This document shows positions 1-7,680 of a stretch of 44,312 nt of DNA, piece by piece; the stretch's first letter is position 1, and every line of letters begins with the position of its first letter. The notes below the pieces were generated by a model. That model did no database searches. It was given only the letters and a program-made list of their open reading frames with translations, and was not told where the DNA came from. This DNA comes from Bacteroidota bacterium (GTDB lineage: Bacteria; Bacteroidota; Bacteroidia; 2-12-FULL-35-15), in the NCBI GenBank assembly GCA_947466965.1, contig CANIFU010000019.1:1-44312 (forward strand), in the 5' to 3' direction. A program made the position numbers and the translations under genes.

Positions 1-2
1 AA

Positions 3-1088
3 CAATCTCCTTTAGCAGAAAATCCGGTGATTGCGCAGATGATACTAAACAATCACGAGCAGGTAGTTTTTTGTAATGATAATGATACAGGATTAAAAGC
101 GATCATAGCAATACACAACACTATTCTTGGCCCAAGTTTAGGTGGTACTCGAATGTGGGCCTATGCGAACGAAATGGAAGCATTGACAGATGTATTGCGC
201 CTTTCAAGAGGTATGACGTATAAGTCGGCTGTTGCAGGTTTAAATCTTGGTGGTGGAAAAGCAGTGATCATTGGTGATTCCAAAACTCAAAAAAACGAAG
301 CCTTGATGCGTAGATTCGGGAAATTCGTAAATAGCTTATCAGGTAAATATATAACTGCTGAAGATGTTGGTGTAAGTACAAAAGACATGGAATACATTAA
401 GATGGAAACCGATTTTGTTAGCGGATTGCCTGTAAATATGGGTGGCAGCGGAGATCCTTCTCCGGTTACAGCCTATGGTGTTTATCTTTCAATGAAAGCT
501 GCAGCGAAAGAAAAATGGGGAAATGATAGTTTGACTGGTAAAAAAATAGTTGTTCAGGGAATCGGACATGTAGGGGAAAGTTTGGTCATGCACTTGGTGA
601 AAGAAGGAGCAAAGGTGTCTGTTTTTGATATCAATGATGAGCGTTTAAAAACAATTGCGAAAGAGACCGGAGCTGAAGTGATAACTGACGGCACTAAAAT
701 TTACGACATGGACATGGATATTTATGCCCCTTGTGCATTAGGTGCAACCGTAAATACAGATACCTTGAATCGTTTGAAATGTGCGATCATTTGCGGTGCT
801 GCAAACAATCAGCTTGCTGATGAAAATGTGCATGGCAAAATGGTGATTGAGAAAAACATTTTATATGCTCCCGATTTTGTTGTGAATGCTGGAGGAATCA
901 TTAATGTGTATTATGAATTAGAAGGCTATAACCGTGAACGGGCAATGGCGCATGCTGAAAAGATTTATGACACAACCTTGAATATTTTTAAAGTGTCCAA
1001 AGAACAAAATATTCCAAGCTATATGGCTGCAAACCGATTGGCTGAAAAAAGATTGTCTGATATCGCGAAGATTAAAGTTAGTTTTTAA
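3..1088 (+). CDS. Leucine dehydrogenase-like Glu/Leu/Phe/Val dehydrogenase (5' end outside window)
   Basis: NAD-dependent oxidative deamination of a branched-chain amino acid is the likely reaction. Counting from the GTG at 27, the glycine-rich substrate loop with the catalytic lysine region (LNLGGGKAV, about residues 72-80) and the Rossmann nucleotide-binding motif GIGHVG (178-183) are both present, in the family order of an N-terminal dimerisation/substrate domain and a C-terminal NAD domain. The reading frame is open to the left edge (first codon at 3) and family members have an extra N-terminal stretch before HEQVVFC, so the true start probably lies upstream and the GTG at 27 is not it. 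Leucine is favoured over phenylalanine or glutamate by overall resemblance only. Confidence 0.9.
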   Translation, partial: QSPLAENPVIAQMILNNHEQVVFCNDNDTGLKAIIAIHNTILGPSLGGTRMWAYANEMEALTDVLRLSRGMTYKSAVAGLNLGGGKAVIIGDSKTQKNEALMRRFGKFVNSLSGKYITAEDVGVSTKDMEYIKMETDFVSGLPVNMGGSGDPSPVTAYGVYLSMKAAAKEKWGNDSLTGKKIVVQGIGHVGESLVMHLVKEGAKVSVFDINDERLKTIAKETGAEVITDGTKIYDMDMDIYAPCALGATVNTDTLNRLKCAIICGAANNQLADENVHGKMVIEKNILYAPDFVVNAGGIINVYYELEGYNRERAMAHAEKIYDTTLNIFKVSKEQNIPSYMAANRLAEKRLSDIAKIKVSF

Positions 1089-1159
1089 AATATTTTTTCT
1101 GCTATTAATAAATAATGCGCATATAAGTTTATAATAAGTATTGATACGATAAGAGTCAT

Positions 1160-2107
1160 ATGTTAAATAGAAGGTATTTAAGAATTAAGGTGATGCAGGC
1201 ATTGTATGGTTTTTTTCAATCCGATACAAAAGAGTTAGCAAAAAGTGAGCGCGAATTATTTGCCGGTATTGACAAGATTTATGATCTGTTTATTTACCAA
1301 TTGGCTTTTATGATTGAATTAAGACATGTTGCCACTGTTGTGATGGAGGATGCCAAAACAAAACGATTACCGACTGAAGATGATCTGAATCCGAATTTAA
1401 AGTTTATTGAGAATAAATTTATTACTCAATTGGCTGAAAATATTCATATTCAAAGAGAAATAAATAACCGCAGAATTAGTTGGAACAATGAATTTGAATT
1501 AGTAAAAAAAGTGTTTAATGCGATCAAAGCCTCACCTGAATTCATTGAATTCATGAATGTTTCTGATGATTCGTATGCATCGCACCGTACTTTTGCACTT
1601 GAAATGTTTAAGGAAACCATCGCAGATCATGAGTTGTTGAACCATTTGTATGAAGAGAAAAATCTACATTGGGGAGATGATATTTACATCGTAAATCCAA
1701 TGGTAGTTAAAATGATCGAATCATTTAAAGAGGATGCTGCACCTGATTTTTCTTTAATGCCCTTATACAAAGACAAAGAAGAGGATATGCTTTTTGTTAA
1801 AGATCTTTTCCGTGAAACAGCAATGCGGAATGATGAGATTGAAAAAATGATCGGTGATAAAACAAAAAATTGGGAAGTAGAGCGTATAGCAATGATGGAT
1901 GTTTTGCTTATGAAAATGGCGATCACAGAGATTCTTCACTTTTCAAGCATCCCGGTGAAAGTAACCTTAAACGAGTTTATCGAGATCTCAAAAATGTACA
2001 GTACTCCTAAAAGTAAAATATTTATTAACGGAATTCTAGATAAAATTGTTGCTGATTTAAAAGCAGGAAATTTATTGAATAAAATGGGACGTGGATTAAT
2101 GGAATAA
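1160..2107 (+). CDS. nusB: Transcription antitermination factor NusB, long Bacteroidota form
   Basis: NusB binds boxA RNA with NusE (S10) and takes part in rRNA antitermination. The start MLNRRYLRIKVMQALYGFFQ is typical of the family. This protein is 315 aa, about twice the length of the E. coli protein; Bacteroidota versions carry a long insertion, and the classic helical NusB fold is recognisable in roughly the last 110 residues (from about RNDEIEKMIGDKTKNW through LNEFIEISKMYSTPKSKIFINGILD). It opens a same-strand series with a DUF1573 lipoprotein, YajC, a YbbR-like protein and CoaE, an arrangement seen widely in Bacteroidota. Confidence 0.95.
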   Translation: MLNRRYLRIKVMQALYGFFQSDTKELAKSERELFAGIDKIYDLFIYQLAFMIELRHVATVVMEDAKTKRLPTEDDLNPNLKFIENKFITQLAENIHIQREINNRRISWNNEFELVKKVFNAIKASPEFIEFMNVSDDSYASHRTFALEMFKETIADHELLNHLYEEKNLHWGDDIYIVNPMVVKMIESFKEDAAPDFSLMPLYKDKEEDMLFVKDLFRETAMRNDEIEKMIGDKTKNWEVERIAMMDVLLMKMAITEILHFSSIPVKVTLNEFIEISKMYSTPKSKIFINGILDKIVADLKAGNLLNKMGRGLME

Positions 2108-2154
2108 TTTCCACTTTCTGAACTGAAATTGAAAATTTTAATATTTTGAAAAGA

Positions 2155-2625
2155 ATGAAGACAAAATTATTTTTAGCACTTGCTGTTACTTTTTTGATGG
2201 CGGCATGCGGACAAGATCCTAAAAAAGAGAATGGAGCAATTTCTTCTGATGTAATAAATATTCCCTCTACCGCTTCAGGTAAAACAGCTCTTGCTGGTAG
2301 TTCACCTATAATGGAGTTTGAGGATGAAAAACACGATTTCGGGAGAATTACACAAGGGGAAACCGTTTCTTATTCTTTTGTTTTTAAGAACAATGGTGGT
2401 TCCGATTTGGTGATCTCTTCTGCGCAAGGTAGTTGTGGCTGTACGATCCCGAACTATCCGAAAGAAGCAATTAAACCCGGACAAGAAGCAACAGTGGATG
2501 TGAAATTTGAAAGTAGTGGAAAATCCGGATTGGTTCAAAAAACGGTTACACTTGTTACAAATTGTACTCCAAGTACAAAAGTATTAACCATCAGCGCCAC
2601 CGTTGAAGTACCTGATGAGGAATAA
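2155..2625 (+). CDS. DUF1573 lipoprotein
   Basis: Predicted lipoprotein. Starting at the ATG at 2155 (preferred over an in-frame TTG at 2146) gives a short basic n-region, a hydrophobic core and a lipobox LMAAC with Cys18, so the mature protein is lipidated and faces the periplasm or outer membrane. The remainder is a single immunoglobulin-like DUF1573 domain with the characteristic HDFGRI opening, a GSCGCTIP motif and a C-terminal beta-rich half. DUF1573 proteins are common beside nusB and yajC in Bacteroidota; the function is not established. The gap to nusB is under 50 nt, consistent with cotranscription. Confidence 0.88.
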   Translation: MKTKLFLALAVTFLMAACGQDPKKENGAISSDVINIPSTASGKTALAGSSPIMEFEDEKHDFGRITQGETVSYSFVFKNNGGSDLVISSAQGSCGCTIPNYPKEAIKPGQEATVDVKFESSGKSGLVQKTVTLVTNCTPSTKVLTISATVEVPDEE

Positions 2626-2695
2626 TTCTGAAAAAAAATTACACAAATAGTAAATATCGTTCATCATTTATAAATTAATTTAAAAACAAATAATT

Positions 2696-2977
2696 ATGCA
2701 GCAGTTAAGTCAATTCATCCCTTTGGTATTAATCATCGTAGTGTTCTATTTTTTCATGATCCGCCCTCAATTGAAGAAAACAAAAGAGCAAAAGAAATTT
2801 CGTGAGAATATTAAAGTTGGTGACAAAATTGTTACTATTGGTGGTATTCATGGTAAGATTTCCGATGTTCAGGACACCACTTTTATGATTACGGTGGAAG
2901 GTGGAGTGAAATTTAAAATTGAAAAAAATGCTGTATCGATGGATTCTTCATCACTTTTAGGTGCTGAACAAAAATAA
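2696..2977 (+). CDS. yajC: YajC, Sec translocon accessory subunit
   Basis: YajC is a small inner-membrane protein that associates with SecDF and the SecYEG translocon. The 93-aa protein has one N-terminal membrane segment (about residues 6-22, IPLVLIIVVFYFFMIRPQ) ending in the hallmark FMIRPQLKK, followed by a cytoplasmic domain with KVGDKIVTIGGIHGKI. Length and motif match the family. Two stem-loops lie directly after the stop, which suggests transcription ends or is attenuated here before the YbbR-like gene. Confidence 0.95.
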   Translation: MQQLSQFIPLVLIIVVFYFFMIRPQLKKTKEQKKFRENIKVGDKIVTIGGIHGKISDVQDTTFMITVEGGVKFKIEKNAVSMDSSSLLGAEQK

Positions 2978-2996
2978 GCAACATTTGTGTGTTGCT
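2977..2996 (+). terminator. Stem-loop after yajC
   Basis: AGCAACA (2977-2983) and TGTTGCT (2990-2996) form a 7-bp hairpin with a 6-nt loop that begins at the yajC stop codon. It lacks its own U-tract and sits right before a second hairpin with one, so it may be an ancillary or mRNA-stability structure. Confidence 0.45.
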
Positions 2997-3000
2997 GGAG

Positions 3001-3033
3001 CGTTGAGTAAGATAATTGCTCAACGTTTTTTTT
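3001..3033 (+). terminator. Rho-independent terminator after yajC
   Basis: CGTTGAG (3001-3007) pairs with CTCAACG (3019-3025), followed at once by a run of eight T. This is a good intrinsic terminator for the upstream nusB-yajC series. Confidence 0.75.
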
Positions 3034-3119
3034 GCTTTACCAATTACTTTATATCAATGTATTCCCAATCACTAACTAAATAGAATGAATTTAGTAAATT
3101 TGTTATAGAATCAGAATTT

Positions 3120-4109
3120 ATGAAATCCTTTTTTATTAATGTAAATAAATCAAATCCGAAAGAGGCGGCCCACTTTAATAAACGGGCAATCACATTTTTA
3201 TTCTGTTTATTGATATCTGTTTTTATCTGGCTTCTTCTTTCACTTTCAAAAGAATATACTATTTCTGTTATTTTCCCTGTTGAATACATTAACCTTCCTA
3301 ATGATAAACTTATTGCGAACCACCTTCCTGAAACTGTTGATGTTGAAATTAAAGCCACAGGTTTTAGTCTGTTAATATACAAGTTGAAACAGAATCGTGA
3401 TTCAATAACAATTGATATAAAAGACGCCCGTGCAACTGGTATGAAAAACAATTCTTTTATATCGTTTAATGAACGATTAGAAAAAATTACTCGACAATTT
3501 AGCAATGGAACCAAAGTAGTTAACGTGAAACCGGATACTGTTTTTATTAATTATAATAAAAAAATAACAAAAAGGGTTCCGGTAAAAGCAAATATTACGC
3601 TAGCATTTGAAGCGCAATATCAACAAACAGATTCATTACAAATTGAACCTGCATTTATTGATGTATCAGGTACAGCAGAAGATCTTGCTGTAATTTTATA
3701 TGTAACTACGATTCCCTTAAATTTAAAAAAAGTAAATAAAAATATTTCTTTAAAGATTGATCTTAGCAAAGTTTTAGCATACAAAAAAGTTTCATTTTCC
3801 CAAAATAGTGTTCTTGCGAAAGTCAACGTTACTAAATTTACCGAAGCATCATTAGAACTCCCTATTGAAGTTGTTAATCTTCCCAATGGATTAAATTTAA
3901 AAACATTCCCCGATAAGATTTCTGTAAAATATCAGGTAGCATTTGATGATTACGGTAAAATTGTTGCTCCTGATTTTAAAGTAGCAGTAGATTATTCGAA
4001 AATTGAACAGGGAAGTAATAAACTGAAAGTTGTGATATTGAAAGCCCCTGAAAGTGTTCGTTCTGTGAAATTGAGCAACGAAAAGGTTGAATTCATTATT
4101 CGTAAATAA
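3120..4109 (+). CDS. YbbR-like domain protein
   Basis: The 329-aa protein has one N-terminal membrane segment (about residues 23-42, AITFLFCLLISVFIWLLLSL) and then beta-rich extracytoplasmic repeats of the YbbR type, for example EYINLPNDKLI near residue 56 and ELPIEVVNLPNGLNLK in the C-terminal third. In Firmicutes the YbbR protein CdaR regulates a diadenylate cyclase; in Bacteroidota this gene is commonly found between yajC and coaE and its role is not known. The coaE start follows the stop codon directly, so the two are almost certainly translated from one mRNA. Confidence 0.85.
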   Translation: MKSFFINVNKSNPKEAAHFNKRAITFLFCLLISVFIWLLLSLSKEYTISVIFPVEYINLPNDKLIANHLPETVDVEIKATGFSLLIYKLKQNRDSITIDIKDARATGMKNNSFISFNERLEKITRQFSNGTKVVNVKPDTVFINYNKKITKRVPVKANITLAFEAQYQQTDSLQIEPAFIDVSGTAEDLAVILYVTTIPLNLKKVNKNISLKIDLSKVLAYKKVSFSQNSVLAKVNVTKFTEASLELPIEVVNLPNGLNLKTFPDKISVKYQVAFDDYGKIVAPDFKVAVDYSKIEQGSNKLKVVILKAPESVRSVKLSNEKVEFIIRK

Positions 4110-4110
4110 G

Positions 4111-4695
4111 ATGTTGAAAATTGGAATTACGGGCGGTATCGGAAGCGGAAAAACGACTGTTTGCAGATTGTTTGAAATCATGGGTGTTCCGGTATATTAT
4201 TCAGATGAAGTATCAAAAGAACTATTGCGTTCTGATGCTGAGGTGAAAGCATTTGTAATCAATGCATTCGGGGATACTATTATAGATCAGCACGGTGCTG
4301 TTGACCGAAAAAAATTAGCAGCAATTGTATTTAATAATAAATTTGAACTGGATAAATTAAATGCAATTCTGCATCCCGCTGTTGCCCTTCATTTCGTTAA
4401 TTGGCTCACAAAACAAACATCCGATTATATCCTCAAAGAAACAGCCATTTTATTTGAAAGTGGCGCATACAAGAATCTTGATCAAGTAATAGCGGTTGTT
4501 GCTCCATTAGAATTGAAGATCAGCCGATCGATTAAACGGGACGGTGTTTCAAAAGATGCTATTCTGGCGCGTATTCAAAATCAATTGAACGATGAAGAAA
4601 AAATAAAACGTTCCAGTTTTGTCATTTATAATGACGAAGCACAACTTTTAATGCCTCAGGTTTTAATGATTCACCAACAATTGGTGAACAAATAA
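4111..4695 (+). CDS. coaE: Dephospho-CoA kinase
   Basis: Catalyses the last step of coenzyme A synthesis, ATP-dependent phosphorylation of the 3'-OH of dephospho-CoA. The protein starts MLKIGITGGIGSGKT with the P-loop GGIGSGKT at residues 8-15; the YYSDEVSKEL and LHPAV regions and a lid-like basic helix are typical of CoaE. The ATG at 4111 is chosen over an in-frame ATG at 4087, because it puts the P-loop at the usual distance from the N-terminus and lies 1 nt after the stop of the YbbR-like gene. Length 194 aa fits the family. Confidence 0.95.
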   Translation: MLKIGITGGIGSGKTTVCRLFEIMGVPVYYSDEVSKELLRSDAEVKAFVINAFGDTIIDQHGAVDRKKLAAIVFNNKFELDKLNAILHPAVALHFVNWLTKQTSDYILKETAILFESGAYKNLDQVIAVVAPLELKISRSIKRDGVSKDAILARIQNQLNDEEKIKRSSFVIYNDEAQLLMPQVLMIHQQLVNK

Positions 4696-4696
4696 T

Positions 4697-4728
4697 TTTG
4701 CCTATTTCCGATTTCTTTATTATTTTCG
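4697..4728 (+). promoter_or_regulatory. Bacteroidota-type promoter for the DUF4190-like gene
   Basis: TTTG (4697-4700), a 20-nt spacer, then TATTTTCG (4721-4728), one mismatch from the TAnnTTTG -7 box. The spacing is as expected for the Bacteroidota housekeeping sigma factor, and it lies between the coaE stop and the ATG at 4753. Confidence 0.6.
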
Positions 4729-4752
4729 ACGATTATTAAATTAAATTCAATT

Positions 4753-5139
4753 ATGGAAAATCAAGGAAACCCTACTCAGGAAAACGTAAACCAACAATTT
4801 AATCAGCAATTCGTTCAACATACCGGACAACAACAATTACCAAACTCAACCGCTGTTTTGGTACTAGGAATTATTTCAATTGTTGGATGTTTTTGTTATG
4901 GTATCATCGGACTTATTTTAGGAATTATAGCATTGGTATTAGCTGGTAAAGCAAAAAAAATATACGATCAGAATCCCGCAATGTTTTCCGAAGCGTCATT
5001 TAAAAATATGAAAGCAGGTAAAATTTGTGCTATCATTGGATTGTGTCTTTCTGCTTGTTATTTAATATTCTTTATTGTTTACATCGCAATTATCGGATCT
5101 GTTATTGCCGGAATGCCTTGGGATATGATGGGAAGATAA
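4753..5139 (+). CDS. DUF4190-like (CCC-motif type) small membrane protein
   Basis: 128-aa protein: a Gln/Asn-rich soluble N-terminus (residues 1-35), then a tight hydrophobic hairpin (about 36-65, VLVLGIISIVGCFCYGIIGLILGIIALVLA), a basic loop with AKKIYDQNP, and a further membrane region (about 90-122). This resembles Bacteroidota CCC-motif membrane proteins; here the motif reads GCFC. Function unknown. The adjacent DUF2752 gene is a frequent neighbour of this family in Bacteroidota. Confidence 0.75.
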   Translation: MENQGNPTQENVNQQFNQQFVQHTGQQQLPNSTAVLVLGIISIVGCFCYGIIGLILGIIALVLAGKAKKIYDQNPAMFSEASFKNMKAGKICAIIGLCLSACYLIFFIVYIAIIGSVIAGMPWDMMGR

Positions 5140-5155
5140 GATTTTATTTGTTTAT

Positions 5156-5184
5156 AAAAAGTCCCGCAAGTCGGGACTTTTTTA
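5156..5184 (+). terminator. Rho-independent terminator
   Basis: GTCCCG (5161-5166) pairs with CGGGAC (5172-5177) over a 5-nt loop, with a run of A before and seven T after, so it can act in both directions. It separates the DUF4190-like gene from the DUF2752 gene. Confidence 0.85.
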
Positions 5185-5193
5185 TTTCCTTTT

Positions 5194-5490
5194 ATGCAAT
5201 CATTTATACATTGGCTCGAAGATCATTTTATGACTTGCCCTTACAAAGCATTGTCGGGCTTGGATTGCCCTGGATGTGGTATGCAGCGCTCCTTTATCGA
5301 ATTGTTGAAAGGACATATTTTGGAAAGTTTTATTTTATATCCTGCACTCTTGCCAACTATTTTTATACTTTTATATACAGGCTGTCATTTGATTTTTAAG
5401 TTTAAAAATGGCGCAACGGTTATAAAATATTCCTTTATTAGTACCGTTATTATTGTGCTTGTGAGTTTTTTTATTAAAATGATTGTATGA
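5194..5490 (+). CDS. DUF2752 membrane protein
   Basis: 98-aa protein carrying the DUF2752 signature CPGCGMQRS (about residues 25-33, with an earlier CPYKA) followed by two membrane segments (roughly 45-65 and 76-96). The cysteine-rich motif sits before the first membrane helix. Function unknown. Its stop overlaps the start of the metallophosphoesterase gene (ATGA at 5487), indicating translational coupling. Confidence 0.85.
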   Translation: MQSFIHWLEDHFMTCPYKALSGLDCPGCGMQRSFIELLKGHILESFILYPALLPTIFILLYTGCHLIFKFKNGATVIKYSFISTVIIVLVSFFIKMIV

Positions 5491-6539
5491 AATACATTTT
5501 AAAATTAATGTTTGTTTTTTCTTTATCTCCTGCTTTTTCTCAGGATTCATCAACTTACGGTGTTTATCTTATTGGTGATGCAGGCGAAGATACGGTGCCG
5601 GGAAAAGCGTTGTTAATATTAGAACAGGAGTTGAATAACAATCCCCAAAGTAGTACGTTATTCTTGGGTGATAATGTGTATCCATCAGGTTTAATTGCCG
5701 GAGATAAAGAAGCTGTTTTGCATTTAGAATCACAATTAAAAGTGTTGCAAGCGTATAAAGGAAACGTGTTTTTTATTCCGGGCAACCACGATTGGAATTC
5801 ACAAAAACGGAACGGTTTAAAAACACTAAAAACGGAGGAAATTTTCGTTGAAGACTATTTAAAAACAAAAACAACGGTTGCCAATAAAAATACAGGAACC
5901 TTTCTGCCTAAAAATGGATTGCCAGGTCCTGAAACCGTTTTGTTGAATGCGCATTTGCGTTTGATCATTATTGATTCACAGTGGTTTTTGCATGCTTATA
6001 AGAAGAATACTATAGGAACCAAAAAACACACGGAGGACCTTTTTTATATTCGCCTTGATAGTATTTTGAATTATGCAATTCACAATAAAGAACTTGTTAT
6101 TGTTGCAGCACATCACCCATTATATACCAACGGACAACATGCAAAAACAAAGCAGCCATTTCGTTTTTTAGTGAATTATACCCCTTTTCAATTGTTTGGT
6201 TTACTTGGTATCAACAGGTTGTATTCTCAAGATATGGCCCAACCAAAGTATCGTAAAATGCGTAAAAAAATGTTGAAAATTCTAAATAGCTATGAGAACA
6301 TTACTTATGTTTCCGGACACGAACACAATTTACAATGTTTTAAGGAAAAGGGTAATCGCTTTATCGTTAGCGGATCAGGTAGTAAACATTCAAAGTTGTT
6401 AAATAAGAAAAAATTTAATTCGATTTTTCAGGATGATTCAAAAACAGGATTCATTAAAATAAATTATTCGATCGATCGTTATATCTCTACAACGATCTAT
6501 AGAGTAGGAGAACAGGAGAAAGTGTTAGATGCGTATTGA
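5487..6539 (+). CDS. Secreted calcineurin-like metallophosphoesterase
   Basis: 350-aa phosphoesterase with an N-terminal signal peptide (residues 1-19, cleavage after AFS). The dinuclear-metal motifs are all visible in order: GDAGED (30-35), GDNVYPSG (61-68), GNHDW (99-103), HHPLYTNGQH near 209 and GHEHN near 277. It is therefore probably an active extracytoplasmic phosphatase or phosphodiesterase; the substrate cannot be told. The start codon overlaps the DUF2752 stop by 4 nt. Confidence 0.88.
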   Translation: MKYILKLMFVFSLSPAFSQDSSTYGVYLIGDAGEDTVPGKALLILEQELNNNPQSSTLFLGDNVYPSGLIAGDKEAVLHLESQLKVLQAYKGNVFFIPGNHDWNSQKRNGLKTLKTEEIFVEDYLKTKTTVANKNTGTFLPKNGLPGPETVLLNAHLRLIIIDSQWFLHAYKKNTIGTKKHTEDLFYIRLDSILNYAIHNKELVIVAAHHPLYTNGQHAKTKQPFRFLVNYTPFQLFGLLGINRLYSQDMAQPKYRKMRKKMLKILNSYENITYVSGHEHNLQCFKEKGNRFIVSGSGSKHSKLLNKKKFNSIFQDDSKTGFIKINYSIDRYISTTIYRVGEQEKVLDAY

Positions 6540-6575
6540 TTTTTTAAAACGCCATTTGTTTTATCTGAAACCAAA

Positions 6576-7676
6576 TTATTTTCTTTCCGCACAATATTGA
6601 TCAAGCAAGCTACTCGCTTTTTCGTTATTCAATGCATCTGCTTTTTCTAAATCCTTGCATGCTCCTTTTTTATCATGACTCGCATATTTTACAAGTGCAC
6701 GATTCACAAAAGCCGATGAGTAATCAAATTTTAATTTGATAGCCAAATCAAGATCCTCCAAGGCACCGGTGTAATTTTTCATTGCACCTTTTGCTGTACC
6801 GCGATTCATTAAAGCGATTACATTTTTTGGTTCTATTTTTATTGCATCATCAAAATCACGAACCGCACCTGAGTAGTTCGCTAAATTAATTCTACAGGCT
6901 CCCCGCGTAATTAAAGCATCCACATTGTTCGGTTCCATGTCAATGTATTTGCTCAGATCTTTATCCGCATTTTTAAATGCGCCTCCCTGAAAATTTGTTT
7001 TCCCACGGTATAAGAAAGCTTCCATATTTTCTGGATCGAATTCAATCATTTTGTTGAAGTCGTTTAAAGCAAGAACATAATCTTTTACATTATTAAAATA
7101 AATCAGGCCTCGTTTCATATAGGCTTCCTTATAATTAGGCTTCGACTCAATCGCATGGGTAAAATCTTCTAATGCAGCCTGTGTTTTTCTGTTTTTTAAC
7201 TTTAACATGGCACGTTGAAAATACGCTTCGTAATCATCATAGTTTTTATCAATAGCTTTGTTAAAGTCTTTCATGGCCATGGAATCGTTTTTCATTCCTA
7301 GCTGAGCAACTCCTCTTTCACGGAATCCATCGCTTTTTTCACCGTCAAGGTTCAATGCTTTATCGAATGATAGTATCGCATCTTTATAGTCTTTTGTTTT
7401 TGTTAGAACAATGCCCATTTGATAGTTCGCATTGTATGAATTCGGATTCATTTTTAATGCTTTTTTATATTCCTTTATGGCTTCTGAATAAAATCGATTA
7501 CCACCTTTTGTGTCCTTTTTTTTAAGATGAACGATAGCAGAATCACACTTGAAGTTTCCGATTCGTAAAAAGGCATTGCTGGCATCAGCTGTGTCAATAA
7601 TTGTTTCGCTCTCTTGAGAGAAACTGTTTGCTGTAAAAAATAATAGTACTAAAAAGGAGAATAGTTTATTCATCAT
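6576..7676 (-). CDS. Secreted TPR repeat protein
   Basis: Signal peptide (MMNKLFSFLVLLFFTANSFS, cleavage before QES) followed by about eight or nine consecutive 34-residue tetratricopeptide repeats, e.g. NPNSYNANYQMGIVL and PNNVDALITRGACRINLA. Such proteins act as periplasmic or outer-membrane scaffolds; no enzyme domain is present. The ATG at 7676 (or 7673) is preferred to one at 7691, which would add five residues before the signal peptide. Even so, the start overlaps the end of the upstream transporter gene (stop at 7681) or abuts it, so the pair is likely cotranscribed. Confidence 0.85.
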   Translation of the reverse strand: MMNKLFSFLVLLFFTANSFSQESETIIDTADASNAFLRIGNFKCDSAIVHLKKKDTKGGNRFYSEAIKEYKKALKMNPNSYNANYQMGIVLTKTKDYKDAILSFDKALNLDGEKSDGFRERGVAQLGMKNDSMAMKDFNKAIDKNYDDYEAYFQRAMLKLKNRKTQAALEDFTHAIESKPNYKEAYMKRGLIYFNNVKDYVLALNDFNKMIEFDPENMEAFLYRGKTNFQGGAFKNADKDLSKYIDMEPNNVDALITRGACRINLANYSGAVRDFDDAIKIEPKNVIALMNRGTAKGAMKNYTGALEDLDLAIKLKFDYSSAFVNRALVKYASHDKKGACKDLEKADALNNEKASSLLDQYCAERK

Positions 7677-7680
7677 GTTT

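Noticed and set aside
3044-3514. Long open frame on the minus strand opposite the YbbR-like gene
   Set aside because: It overlaps a well-supported gene, and its translation shows no domain or signal.
5025-5399. Open frame overlapping the DUF4190 and DUF2752 genes
   Set aside because: It runs through a terminator and out of frame with two well-supported genes.
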